DNA from: Nostoc sp. PA-18-2419
Lineage (GTDB): Bacteria > Cyanobacteriota > Cyanobacteriia > Cyanobacteriales > Nostocaceae
Assembly: GCF_005869855.1 (NCBI RefSeq)
Contig: NZ_SZNH01000003.1
Span: 62,001 to 126,000 of the forward strand
Length of the DNA: 64,000 nt
Direction: 5' to 3'
The translations under genes were made by a program, and so were the position numbers. The notes under the pieces are model-generated. The model did no database searches, was not told where the DNA came from, and saw only the letters and a program-made list of their open reading frames with translations. Shown in pieces: positions 46,426-55,420 of this stretch (positions within the stretch are counted from its first letter, which is position 1; each line of letters opens with the position of its first letter).

Positions 46426-47247
46426 ATGGTTTGGCCGTTTAAGCCCAAGTTTAAGAAACAAATCGCACGAATTGAAATTACTGGTGCGATCGCGGGTGCT
46501 ACTCGCAAACGCGTCCTAGAAGCCCTAAAAACAATAGAAGAAAAAAAGTTTCCGGCTTTATTACTGCGTATCGATAGTCCTGGCGGTACAGTTGGAGATT
46601 CCCAAGAAATCTACAGTGCCTTAAAGCGTTTGCGCGAAAAAATTAAAATCGTTGCCAGCTTTGGCAATATTTCGGCTTCCGGAGGCGTCTATATCGGGAT
46701 GGGAGCCGAACACATCATAGCTAACCCAGGTACGATTACAGGTAGCATTGGTGTGATTCTGCGTGGGAATAATTTGGAACGCTTGTTAGAAAAAATCGGT
46801 GTTTCCTTCAAGGTAATTAAGTCAGGGCCTTACAAAGACATTTTGGCTTTTGACCGGGAACTGACTCAACCAGAAGCGAACATTCTTCAAGAATTGATTG
46901 ACACAAGTTATCAGCAATTTGTGCAAACGGTAGCTGATGGTCGTTCTTTGACGGTAGAAGCCGTGAGAAATTTTGCCGATGGGCGGATTTTTACTGGACA
47001 GCAAGCCCTAGAATTAGGAATTGTAGACCGCTTAGGCACAGAAGAAGATGCCCGTCGTTGGACAGCGGAACTAGTCGGTCTCGATCCAGAAAAAACTCTT
47101 TGCTATACCCTAGAAGAACGTAAACCTTTATTGAGTCGGATTCTCCCAGGTAATCGCCAGGTTTCATCTGGAATTCGCTCTGGAATTGATTGGCTCGAAT
47201 TTGAAATGTCTACTAGTGGTTTACCCTTGTGGTTGTATCGACCATAA
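46426..47247 (+). CDS. sppA: Signal peptide peptidase SppA, short form
   Basis: SppA is a membrane-associated Ser-Lys protease that clears cleaved signal peptides. This 273-aa, single-domain form has IARIEITGAI, LLLRIDSPGGTVGDSQEIY, the nucleophile Ser85 in ISASGGVYIGMGA, TGSIGVI, and Lys137 in SGPYKDI as the general base. There is no evident N-terminal membrane span (it begins MVWPFKPKFKKQ), so it may be peripheral or cytosolic, unlike the E. coli enzyme. In photosynthetic cells homologues act in light acclimation. The gene stands alone. Confidence 0.9.
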   Translation: MVWPFKPKFKKQIARIEITGAIAGATRKRVLEALKTIEEKKFPALLLRIDSPGGTVGDSQEIYSALKRLREKIKIVASFGNISASGGVYIGMGAEHIIANPGTITGSIGVILRGNNLERLLEKIGVSFKVIKSGPYKDILAFDRELTQPEANILQELIDTSYQQFVQTVADGRSLTVEAVRNFADGRIFTGQQALELGIVDRLGTEEDARRWTAELVGLDPEKTLCYTLEERKPLLSRILPGNRQVSSGIRSGIDWLEFEMSTSGLPLWLYRP

Positions 47248-47319
47248 TATGGTTGTTTGTAATTTAGTCATTTGTCCTTTGTTGTTTATCATTAGTCATT
47301 TGTTTTTTGTCCAAAGTTT

Positions 47320-47430
47320 AATGACCAATGACCAATGACCAAATGACTGATGACTAAGCGCCAAGTCTGATCGGAGGTTTCCTCCGCTCAGAACTTTGTA
47401 AGAATGACCACTGACCAATGACTAATGACT
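47320..47430. repeat. AATGACC/AATGACT heptamer arrays just before aroH
   Basis: AATGACC occurs three times in a row (47320-47340) and again in AATGACC ACTGACC AATGACT AATGACT (47403-47430). The last unit ends only 4 bp before the aroH ribosome-binding site AAGGAGGA, so the array is in the aroH leader. Confidence 0.85.
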
Positions 47431-47449
47431 AATTAAGGAGGATTTTCGC

Positions 47450-47863
47450 GTGGAGTGGCAAATGCGGGCTATTCGCGGGGCAACAACAGTTGCCGAAAAT
47501 ACTATTGAAGCAATGCGAGAGGTAGTTACAGAATTACTCGATGAATTAGAAAATCGGAATGAATTCCAGCCAAAAGATATGATTAGTGTCACATTCTCCG
47601 TAACACAGGATTTAGATGCTATTTTTCCAGCAGCGATCGCCAGAGCGCGTCCTGGCTGGGATAATGTGGCAATGCTAGATGTCCAACAAATGCATGTGGA
47701 AGGCAGTTTACAGCGCTGTATCCGGTTTTTAATTCACGCCTACCTGCCAGCCTCCGCCCCAATTCATCATATATATTTACGCAACGCCGCGAGTTTGCGC
47801 CCCGATTGGAGTTTGCCCCAGTCTTTACAGACACCACAGCAAGCAGTTAAATCCAAAGTGTAA
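47450..47863 (+). CDS. aroH: Monofunctional chorismate mutase, AroH class
   Basis: The enzyme converts chorismate to prephenate for Phe and Tyr synthesis. The 137-aa protein matches the trimeric Bacillus AroH class: RAIRGATTVAENT (substrate Arg), ELLDELENRNEF, ISVTFSVTQDLDAIFPAAIA, and MHVEGSLQRCIRFLIHAY, with the active-site Glu and Arg. GTG 47450 is chosen because AAGGAGGA lies 7 bp upstream, whereas the Met five codons in would be too far away. It stands alone. Confidence 0.93.
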   Translation: MEWQMRAIRGATTVAENTIEAMREVVTELLDELENRNEFQPKDMISVTFSVTQDLDAIFPAAIARARPGWDNVAMLDVQQMHVEGSLQRCIRFLIHAYLPASAPIHHIYLRNAASLRPDWSLPQSLQTPQQAVKSKV

Positions 47864-48041
47864 ATTATTTAGACAAATTTATTTAAAAAACAAAATTGAA
47901 TAAAGTATTACGGTAGTAATGGGGCTACTGAACTTGCTGTGATGAGTAGAAAAATGATTACTTGCTTCTGGTAGTGATTTACAATCCTTGGTAAGGCGAT
48001 CGGACTCAAAATTCAGGTGTTGAGTTATTAGGTAGTTTGTA

Positions 48042-48566
48042 ATGATTGTCCGATTCTATTTAGGGGAGCAACCAGACTCAGAAGGTCGGATGATTGCCGA
48101 AATATGGGCTTGGAATTTTGAACAATTGGAATACGTCCATAATTATATTCAGTGGTTGTTTCCTTTACCTGAGCCAAGTGCATTCAATTTTCATGCTCCT
48201 GTTGTTAATGAGCAAGTAATACAATCATTTCATACCAACCCACGCCTACGTCAAAATTTGCTGCATTCTTTCACAGTTATACTTAAGTTTTATGGATTGC
48301 AGCGCCAAAACAGCGAAGATCAGAAAATAGTTATCAGCAAATCAGAAGAATATCTAAAATGCAAAAGCGAATGGGTTTGTACATTTAACCACAATTATCT
48401 TCGCATCACCCGAATTTTAAAGTGCCTGATGAATTTCGGATTGGAGAATGAAGCCCAAGCGTTTTATGAGTGCTTAGAGCAAATCTACCACGACGATAGC
48501 GAGCGTATTGGCTTTGAAACATTTCAATATTGGACAATTGCAGTCAAACAAAATCGCACAGTTTAA
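48042..48566 (+). CDS. OGFr-type (opioid growth factor receptor) conserved-domain protein
   Basis: The 174-aa protein starts IVRFYLGEQPDSEGRMIAEI, then WNFEQLEYVHNYIQWLFPLP and PSAFNFHAPVVNEQVIQSF. These motifs, HxYIQWLFP with a following SxxNxxAPxL-like stretch, are the hallmark of the OGFr N-terminal domain, better known from animal OGFR but also found scattered in bacteria. The C-terminal half is helical (RITRILKCLMNFGLENEAQA). Biochemical function is unknown. It lies 59 bp before cbiD, in the same direction, possibly co-transcribed. Confidence 0.8.
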   Translation: MIVRFYLGEQPDSEGRMIAEIWAWNFEQLEYVHNYIQWLFPLPEPSAFNFHAPVVNEQVIQSFHTNPRLRQNLLHSFTVILKFYGLQRQNSEDQKIVISKSEEYLKCKSEWVCTFNHNYLRITRILKCLMNFGLENEAQAFYECLEQIYHDDSERIGFETFQYWTIAVKQNRTV

Positions 48567-48624
48567 TCAAGTCTCAATTGCTCTGTGAACTTTAAAAAAT
48601 TATTTTGATTTTTAAATTTAAAAA

Positions 48625-49746
48625 ATGCCCTCTGGATACACACTACCTGTATTTGCGTGTGCTGCTGCGGTTGCAGCTTTACATTGGTTACGCGATCGCC
48701 AGCCTTTAAGCATAACATCGATAAATCTAATCGAACCAAATCAAATAGCAGAAATACCAATTGAACAGGTAGCAGGACTATCTGAAAATATGGCTTTGGC
48801 AATCACCCGCAGCGAACCTGGTGATAATCTCGATTTGACTAGAAATACACCGATTTGGGCGCTAGTGGAGTGGAGAAGCAAAGATGAACAAGAGGGAGAG
48901 ACAGTAATTATTAAGGGGGGAGAAGGAATTGGCAGACAGATGAATGCCGATAGCAAACCTGCTATTTATACCTATGCTCGAAGGTTGTTACAAGAGAATT
49001 TACAACGAATGTTGGCACCGTTAGAAAAAATCACGGTGACGATTATTCTACCTGAAGGCCGATCGCTTGCTGTTCGGACTTCAAATTCTGCTTTTGGTGT
49101 GGTTGAAGGACTTTCGCTTTTAGGCACAACTGGCATTTCCCAACCTTTGAGTACACCAGAGCAACTTGCGGTTTTTCAAGCTCAATTACAAAATAAAGCC
49201 AGTCGTTTTGATAGTTTGGTGTTTTGCATTGGCGAGAATGGGCTAGATTTGGCGCGCCAACTAGGGATTAATCCCGAACAATTGGTGAAAACTGCTAACT
49301 GGCTTGGGCCAATGCTAATAGAAGCTGATGTACTGGGTATTAAAGAAATTTTATTATTTGGCTATCACGGTAAACTGCTGAAACTAGCAGGAGGAATTTT
49401 TCACACTCATCACCATCTAGCTGATGGACGCCGGGAAATTTTAGCAGCCCATTGTGCGATCGCTGGTTTAAAATTACCAGATATTCAAGCTGTCTTTCAT
49501 AGTCCTACCACTGAAGCTGCACTCACATATCTCAGATCCCTAGACGCGTCCACAGACAGTGATTGGGTAAATCAAGTTTACAGTGCGATCAGCGAAACCA
49601 TCGATGTTCGTTCTCAAGAATACATCCAAAGCCACAGCCAAAGGGGTAGAGAAGTTACAGTCTGTGGCTCGATCCTCTTTGATCGTGATCGTAAAATTAT
49701 TGTCAAGAGTAAAACTGCTGGTCTGTTGATGGGAAAATTATGTTAA
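48625..49746 (+). CDS. cbiD: Cobalt-precorrin-5B C1-methyltransferase CbiD
   Basis: CbiD methylates C1 of cobalt-precorrin-5B using SAM in the anaerobic (cobalt-early) cobalamin pathway. The 373-aa protein starts SGYTLPVFACAAAVAAL (relatives have SGFTTGTCAAAAA), with VIIKGGEGIGRQ, ITVTIILPEGRSLAVRTSN, LLGTTGISQPLS and FGYHGKLLKLAGGIFHTHH, all usual. The N-terminal TTGTCAAA motif is replaced by TLPVFACAAA, as in other cyanobacterial homologues to my knowledge. The product serves B12-dependent enzymes such as MetH in this window. Confidence 0.9.
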   Translation: MPSGYTLPVFACAAAVAALHWLRDRQPLSITSINLIEPNQIAEIPIEQVAGLSENMALAITRSEPGDNLDLTRNTPIWALVEWRSKDEQEGETVIIKGGEGIGRQMNADSKPAIYTYARRLLQENLQRMLAPLEKITVTIILPEGRSLAVRTSNSAFGVVEGLSLLGTTGISQPLSTPEQLAVFQAQLQNKASRFDSLVFCIGENGLDLARQLGINPEQLVKTANWLGPMLIEADVLGIKEILLFGYHGKLLKLAGGIFHTHHHLADGRREILAAHCAIAGLKLPDIQAVFHSPTTEAALTYLRSLDASTDSDWVNQVYSAISETIDVRSQEYIQSHSQRGREVTVCGSILFDRDRKIIVKSKTAGLLMGKLC

Positions 49747-49976
49747 CTTATTATGAATAATCGTAAACAATTTGCATAAATAATCTTTTAAGTAATCTCT
49801 TTGGGGTAAGTTTATCCTTCTAATACCATCTCCGATTCCGGGAATAGACAAGCGCATATAAATAGGCGTTTGTCAAGGTTATTTATACCATTATCAGCCC
49901 ACCCAGGCTGAATAATAACATCAAGCTAAGATTACAGGGCCTCAATTTATCCTTCACAGACATAATTCTCCCCGTT

Positions 49977-51599
49977 ATGAATACAGCGGTGACTCTACCA
50001 ACAGAACAAGCGCCCCAAACATTAGAAAATTATGGGCAGCTGAATCGTCAATTAATTGTGATTTTGGACTTTGGCTCTCAATATTCCGAGCTGATTGCCC
50101 GTCGCATCCGCGAGACTCAAGTATACTCTGAAGTTTTGTCTTATCGCACTAGTTCTGCACATTTGCGCCAACTCAATCCGAAGGGAATCATCCTCTCTGG
50201 GGGGCCGAGTTCGGTTTATGGTAATAACGCTCCCCATTGTGACTCAGAAATCTGGAATTTGGGAATACCCATCTTGGGTGTTTGCTATGGGATGCAGCTG
50301 ATGGTGAATCAACTCGGTGGGGAAGTGGCAAAGGCTGACCGAGGCGAATACGGAAAAGCATCATTATATATAGACGATCCTACAGATTTGCTCACTAATG
50401 TTGAAGATGGTACCACCATGTGGATGAGTCATGGAGACTCAGTTACCCAAATGCCACCAGGGTTTGAATTATTGGCGCATACAGAAAATACTCCCTGTGC
50501 TGCCATTGCTGACCATAAAAGGAAACTTTATGGCGTGCAGTTCCATCCAGAGGTGGTGCATTCAATAGGTGGTATAGCATTAATTCGGAATTTTGTCTAC
50601 CAGATCTGCGATTGCGAACCTACTTGGACAACAGCAGCTTTTGTAGAAGAAGCAATTCGGGAAATTCGCGCCAGAGTCGGCAATAAACGGGTGTTGTTGG
50701 CTTTGTCTGGGGGTGTGGATTCTTCTACTTTGGCGTTCTTGTTGTATCAAGCCATTGGTGACCAACTGACTTGTGTGTTTATCGACCAAGGCTTCATGCG
50801 AAAGTATGAGCCAGAGCGATTGGTGAAGCTGTTCCAAGAGCAGTTTCATATTCCTGTAGAATATGTGAATGCTCGTGATCGCTTTTTAGCCAGCATTTCT
50901 GGTGTTACAGATCCCGAAGAAAAACGTCGCCGCATCGGACACGAATTCATTCGAGTATTTGAAGAAACATCCAAACGCCTCGGTCACTTTGACTATCTTG
51001 CTCAAGGGACTCTTTATCCAGATGTGATCGAATCTGCTGATACCAACGTCGATCCCCAAACTGGCGAACGAGTAGCAGTGAAAATTAAGAGCCATCATAA
51101 TGTGGGTGGTTTGCCCAAAGATTTACGATTTAAATTAGTAGAACCACTGCGGAAACTATTTAAAGATGAAGTCCGCAAAGTTGGACGTTCCATCGGTTTA
51201 CCAGAAGAAATTGTCCAACGCCAACCTTTTCCTGGCCCTGGTTTGGCAATTCGCATTCTCGGTGAAATCACTGCTGAACGGTTAAATATTTTGCGCGATG
51301 CCGATTTAATTGTGCGGCAAGAAATAAATCAACGCGGTTTGTATAATACTTTTTGGCAAGCATTTGCTGTATTGCTGCCTATTCGCAGTGTGGGTGTCAT
51401 GGGAGATCAACGTACCTACGCTTATCCCATCGTTTTGCGGATTGTCACTAGTGAAGATGGGATGACAGCAGATTGGGCGAGAGTTCCTTACGATGTACTG
51501 GAAGTAATTTCCACTCGGATTGTCAATGAAGTTAAAGGGGTGAATCGAGTAGTTTATGACATAACTTCCAAGCCGCCTGGAACCATCGAATGGGAATGA
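49977..51599 (+). CDS. guaA: GMP synthase (glutamine-hydrolysing)
   Basis: GuaA aminates XMP to GMP with ATP and glutamine. The 540-aa protein has the GATase part (about 25-215: [17 protein letters not shown], nucleophile Cys in [19 protein letters not shown]), the ATP pyrophosphatase domain ([17 protein letters not shown]), and the dimerisation end ([30 protein letters not shown]). All catalytic motifs are intact. It is monocistronic with a hairpin directly behind it. Confidence 0.97.
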   Translation: MNTAVTLPTEQAPQTLENYGQLNRQLIVILDFGSQYSELIARRIRETQVYSEVLSYRTSSAHLRQLNPKGIILSGGPSSVYGNNAPHCDSEIWNLGIPILGVCYGMQLMVNQLGGEVAKADRGEYGKASLYIDDPTDLLTNVEDGTTMWMSHGDSVTQMPPGFELLAHTENTPCAAIADHKRKLYGVQFHPEVVHSIGGIALIRNFVYQICDCEPTWTTAAFVEEAIREIRARVGNKRVLLALSGGVDSSTLAFLLYQAIGDQLTCVFIDQGFMRKYEPERLVKLFQEQFHIPVEYVNARDRFLASISGVTDPEEKRRRIGHEFIRVFEETSKRLGHFDYLAQGTLYPDVIESADTNVDPQTGERVAVKIKSHHNVGGLPKDLRFKLVEPLRKLFKDEVRKVGRSIGLPEEIVQRQPFPGPGLAIRILGEITAERLNILRDADLIVRQEINQRGLYNTFWQAFAVLLPIRSVGVMGDQRTYAYPIVLRIVTSEDGMTADWARVPYDVLEVISTRIVNEVKGVNRVVYDITSKPPGTIEWE

Positions 51600-51611
51600 T
51601 TTAGTTTTGGT

Positions 51612-51640
51612 AAGGGGAAGATGAGTTTCTCTTTCCCCTT
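51612..51640 (+). terminator. Hairpin terminator of guaA
   Basis: AAGGGGAA (51612-51619) pairs with TTCCCCTT (51633-51640), and the outer bases TTTAGT / ACTAAA can extend the stem. It starts 12 bp after the guaA stop. The T tract is short. Confidence 0.65.
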
Positions 51641-51730
51641 TGACTAAATACTAAAGTTGGGAAAACATTGCCAGGTTTTGATCCCACCGTGCAAACACCA
51701 CAAGTAGGGCAAAAAGGTGAAAGTGCGAAC

Positions 51731-51856
51731 CAAAACCTCTATAAAAGCGATTTCCAGCCCTGGACTTAACAACAGGCTAACTTGTTACCTCATCAGCAAT
51801 GGAGTCAATTAGATTTATCCAACTTAATTGAGGAAATTAATAGTATTAATTTTTAA
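51731..51856 (+). pseudogene. DUF29 family gene remnant
   Basis: One frame reads QNLYKSDFQPWT, stop (TAA at 51767), QQANLLPHQQWSQLDLSN, LIEEINSINF, stop. This matches the N-terminus of the cyanobacterial DUF29 family (LYxxDFxxWTxxQAxLLR...LDLxNLIEEIxSM). The TAA most likely replaces a CAA Gln codon, and everything after INSIN is missing. The ORF track misses it. It lies just behind guaA and ends 7 bp before the kinase stop on the other strand. Confidence 0.75.
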
Positions 51857-51862
51857 TTTTTA

Positions 51863-54800
51863 TTACGGTAACTTGACGGTAAAGGTAGTTCCTTGTCCAA
51901 CGCCAAGACTAGCAACTTCAATAGAGCCGCCATGTAATTCTACCAGATGACGAGCGATCGCCAAACCTAATCCCAAACCACCTTGTTTGTGAGTAGAATG
52001 TCCTTGATGATAGCGTTCAAAGACGTAGGGTAGAAACTCTGGGCTGATGCCGATACCTGTATCGCTAACTGTGATTTGGATATGAGAGCCAGTGTGAAAT
52101 AATCTAACTTCTACCCGTCCCCCTGACGAAGTGAATTTAACAGCGTTTGAAAGTAAATTTCCTAAAATTTGCAGCAAACGATTGATATCGCCGGAAATTG
52201 GGGGAATTGACCTGTCGGCTATGAACTCTAAACAAATATTCTTAGCGTTTGCCAATGGATAAGCAGTTTCTATTGCTGCGCCTATAATTACACCAAGATT
52301 AACTTGGCTCAGTTCGAGCTGTAACTTACTTTGGAGAATGCGGGATATATTCAGTAAGTCTTCGAGAAGTTTTTCCTGAGACCTAGCATTGCGTTCAATG
52401 GTTTCTAGAGCTTTAGTAAGGCTGATTTCATCGAATTTGCGAGTTCGCAACAATCGTACCCAGCCGAGAATGGCATTGAGTGGAGAGCGCAGATCATGGG
52501 ATACCATTGCGACAAACTCATCTTTAGTGCGGTTAGCAGACTCAGCTTGGACGCGGGCGGCTTGCTCGAGTTGCAAAAGCTGATCGCGTTCGGCTTCTAA
52601 GTGTTTGCGATCATCAATATCTGTACTCGTGCCAAACCACTTAATGATACTTCCTTGTTCATCCTGAATGGGTACGCCTCGGACTAAATGCCAGGAATAA
52701 CTACCATCGTGTTTTTGATAGCGCATTTCCTGTTGATAAAGTTCTCCTGTTCGCAAGGCTTGAGTCCATCCTTGAATAGCTGCTTGGATATCGTCGGGAT
52801 GGATAACTTTTGTCCAACCAAACCCCATTACCTCCTCAAGTGTTTGCCCAGTAAATTCGTACCAGCGTTGATTGACATGCTCGCATTCACCATCACAATT
52901 GCAGATCCAAACAAGTTGTGGCATGGCATTGGATAAGTAGCGGTAGCGTTCTTCGCTTTCGCGCAGCGCTAGTTCAGCACGTTTGCGTTGGGTGAGATCA
53001 AGAACGAAGCAGACGCTATAACCCTCAGACTTTCTAGTTTCTAGCCCGGCTATTCCTAATAAAATAGGGACACGAGTACCATTTTTGTGAAGATATTCCT
53101 TCTCAAAGGGAGTACAAACACCACAGACTTGTAGTTCTTGAATTTTTTGTTGGTCAAGGATTTGATATTCCGGCGGTGTCATGGAATCCCAGCGGATAAT
53201 TCCTGCTGCCAAATCTTCACGGCTGTAACCGAAGGTTTCTAAAAAAGCGTCATTTGCCTCATAGACTCGACCGCTGAAGTCACCGAAATAAATTCCAACA
53301 ATATTAGATTCTACAATCCGGCGGAACTTAGCTTCACTTTCTTGCAAAGCTAGTTCGGCACGTTTGCGTTGCGTAGCTTGCCGATGGGCATCGGTAATAT
53401 CTGTTGTACTACCTACTGTTCTAATTACCCGACCCTCAGGATCTCTTATAATTATTCCCCGATCCAGTACATATCGATACTGTTGGTCTTTGTGTCGTAT
53501 CCTATACTCAATTGTGTAGTGATTTTGATTGGTAGAGATTATACTGCCGAAGTGATTAATCAACCGCTCTCTATCTTCCGGATGAATCTGCTCTTTCCAC
53601 CATTGATAAGTTGCTTGTGCCTCTTTCAAGGAGTAGCCTAAGACTTTATTTAGTCCCTCAGTTCTGTCAACCGTATTGCTTTCTATATCCCAATCATAAA
53701 TTATACAATTTACCGCAGCTGCCGCTAGTTGAAAACGCTCGTTGCTTAGGCGTAGCTGTTCTTGGGTCAGCTTACGTTCTGTGATATCAAAGGCTGTACC
53801 GATGATTTGATGTGGCGAACCGTCAAGATTCCTGGTGAATATCGTATCTCTGCTAAAAAACCAGCGCCATTTTCCATTGGCGTCTCGCATCCGATATTCA
53901 TTTTCCACAATCTTGCTATCTTCAGTTGAGCCAAATTCTTGAAACACACTAGGAAGTCGAGCTAAATCCTCAGGATGCATAATATTGCATAAGAACTTTG
54001 CTCCCATTTCTTGAATTTGCTCTTGAGTGTAGCCAAGCAGTTTACTAACTTGACTATTAATATAGACATTCTGCTGTTTAACTAGGTCGTAAACGTACAA
54101 AAGACCAGGAGTAGTTTCGGCAATACGTTCAATGAACTGCTGACTTGAGCGCAATCGTTCCTGTGCTTGGTGTTTCTCAGTCACATCCCGCCAAGAAGCT
54201 ACAAACCCATCTCCCATTTTGGTAATGCGAATATCAATAGCTTTAATTAACTGCTCATTAGGATCAATATTTGAAGTGTAAATGAGTGATTCTTTCACCA
54301 AAGGATTACCCGTTTCTACGACTTGGCAACACTCATTAAACAAATCACTTTCTGAAAAATTCGGCACAATTTCACATAGCCCTTTGCCCTGCTGTTCTTC
54401 CTGATTTATTCGGGTAAATTCACAAGCTGCGGCATTTACGTAATCAACACAAAAGTCAAGTATTTTACCTATCTGGTTACGAATAGCGGAGTAAATGCCA
54501 AAGCAGTCTAGCATGTTCTCCACCGAGGTGCGGAAACGTTCCTCGCTGCGTTGTAGTTGCTGACTTAACTGAGTGTTTTTGATTGCTGAGTAGACAGTAG
54601 AACGCAAACGTTCTGCTGTAGTCTGTCCTTTAATCAGATAATCTTGAACACCACTTTTCATCGCTTGGACAGCTATAGCTTCATTGCCATATCCCGTTAA
54701 CATAATTACAGCTGGCATGGTTCCCTTTGACTGCTGCCGTAATTCTGCTATAAATTCCAATCCATCCATGTCTGGCAGCAGAAAGTCTAATAAAATTGCC

Positions 54801-54958
54801 TCAGGCTGCAACTGTTGACATAATGCCAACGCTTGTTCTCCCGATTCTTGCTCGAGAATTGTGTAGCTGCGTTCTTGATCTTGCAGGAGATAGCGACAAT
54901 AAACCTGTCGATCTTCAGGAGAATCATCAATAATTAAAACGGTTAGCGGTTGCACCAT
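51863..54958 (-). CDS. Multi-PAS sensor histidine kinase with N-terminal receiver domain
   Basis: About 1031 aa: a receiver domain (1-125; acceptor Asp in ILLDFLLPDMDG, TGY and LIKG), about five PAS domains (roughly 135-265, 275-400, 405-535, 550-665, 670-790; several with PEDRERL or HPDD and ITERK/DITDAH ends), HisKA with VSHDLRSPLNAIL, and HATPase_c (LLSNAVKFTSSGGRV, VSDTGIGI, GGLGLGLAIARHL). There is no membrane span, so it is cytoplasmic. It is the last gene of the phytochrome-regulator-kinase operon; the track's GTG start overlaps the regulator stop by one base, while ATG 54958 is two codon positions away. The receiver suggests input from the phytochrome pathway. Confidence 0.9.
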   Translation of the reverse strand: MVQPLTVLIIDDSPEDRQVYCRYLLQDQERSYTILEQESGEQALALCQQLQPEAILLDFLLPDMDGLEFIAELRQQSKGTMPAVIMLTGYGNEAIAVQAMKSGVQDYLIKGQTTAERLRSTVYSAIKNTQLSQQLQRSEERFRTSVENMLDCFGIYSAIRNQIGKILDFCVDYVNAAACEFTRINQEEQQGKGLCEIVPNFSESDLFNECCQVVETGNPLVKESLIYTSNIDPNEQLIKAIDIRITKMGDGFVASWRDVTEKHQAQERLRSSQQFIERIAETTPGLLYVYDLVKQQNVYINSQVSKLLGYTQEQIQEMGAKFLCNIMHPEDLARLPSVFQEFGSTEDSKIVENEYRMRDANGKWRWFFSRDTIFTRNLDGSPHQIIGTAFDITERKLTQEQLRLSNERFQLAAAAVNCIIYDWDIESNTVDRTEGLNKVLGYSLKEAQATYQWWKEQIHPEDRERLINHFGSIISTNQNHYTIEYRIRHKDQQYRYVLDRGIIIRDPEGRVIRTVGSTTDITDAHRQATQRKRAELALQESEAKFRRIVESNIVGIYFGDFSGRVYEANDAFLETFGYSREDLAAGIIRWDSMTPPEYQILDQQKIQELQVCGVCTPFEKEYLHKNGTRVPILLGIAGLETRKSEGYSVCFVLDLTQRKRAELALRESEERYRYLSNAMPQLVWICNCDGECEHVNQRWYEFTGQTLEEVMGFGWTKVIHPDDIQAAIQGWTQALRTGELYQQEMRYQKHDGSYSWHLVRGVPIQDEQGSIIKWFGTSTDIDDRKHLEAERDQLLQLEQAARVQAESANRTKDEFVAMVSHDLRSPLNAILGWVRLLRTRKFDEISLTKALETIERNARSQEKLLEDLLNISRILQSKLQLELSQVNLGVIIGAAIETAYPLANAKNICLEFIADRSIPPISGDINRLLQILGNLLSNAVKFTSSGGRVEVRLFHTGSHIQITVSDTGIGISPEFLPYVFERYHQGHSTHKQGGLGLGLAIARHLVELHGGSIEVASLGVGQGTTFTVKLP

Positions 54959-54960
54959 CA

Positions 54961-55416
54961 CTACTTGCTAACAGCATCAGGGAGAATTACGATATCTAAC
55001 CAATAAGTTATAAAACTTTGAATAGTTTGTACCAATCTGTTGATGTCGATTGGTTTTAAGATATAACTAGCAATGCAATATCCATAACATACTTCAATAT
55101 CTCTAGGATTAGAAGAAGTGGTAAATACAACCACTGGAATATTTTTGAGGTCTCGATCCTGCTTGATTTGCTCTAAAACTTCTCGCCCATCGGTTCCTGG
55201 TAAATTTAGGTCGAGTAAAATAATTGAGGGGCAAGGAAACTTCTGAGAATCAGTGTAGCGGCCGGTATGATAAAGAAAGTCCAGCGCTTCATCACCATCA
55301 GTACAGCGAAACACGGGATTGCTCACAGCTTGTCGTCGCATGACTCGACATAAGGCTTCAAAGTCTTCATCGCTGTCTTCAATCACTAGCAAAGGTTGGG
55401 CGGTTTTGCCAATCAT
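54961..55416 (-). CDS. Rcp1-like single-domain response regulator
   Basis: The 151-aa protein reads [48 protein letters not shown] (phosphoacceptor Asp69), [17 protein letters not shown] (Thr100) and SYILKPID (Lys121). This YHTG/[13 protein letters not shown] subtype is the one paired with cyanobacterial phytochromes (Rcp1/RcpB). The track start at 55509 lies inside the phytochrome gene; ATG 55416 is 4 bp after the phytochrome stop. It should receive phosphate from the phytochrome kinase and has no output domain. Confidence 0.92.
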   Translation of the reverse strand: MIGKTAQPLLVIEDSDEDFEALCRVMRRQAVSNPVFRCTDGDEALDFLYHTGRYTDSQKFPCPSIILLDLNLPGTDGREVLEQIKQDRDLKNIPVVVFTTSSNPRDIEVCYGYCIASYILKPIDINRLVQTIQSFITYWLDIVILPDAVSK

Positions 55417-55420
55417 CAGT

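Noticed and set aside
47320-47430. CRISPR-like array
   Set aside because: The units are 7 bp with no spacers; it is a heptanucleotide tandem repeat.
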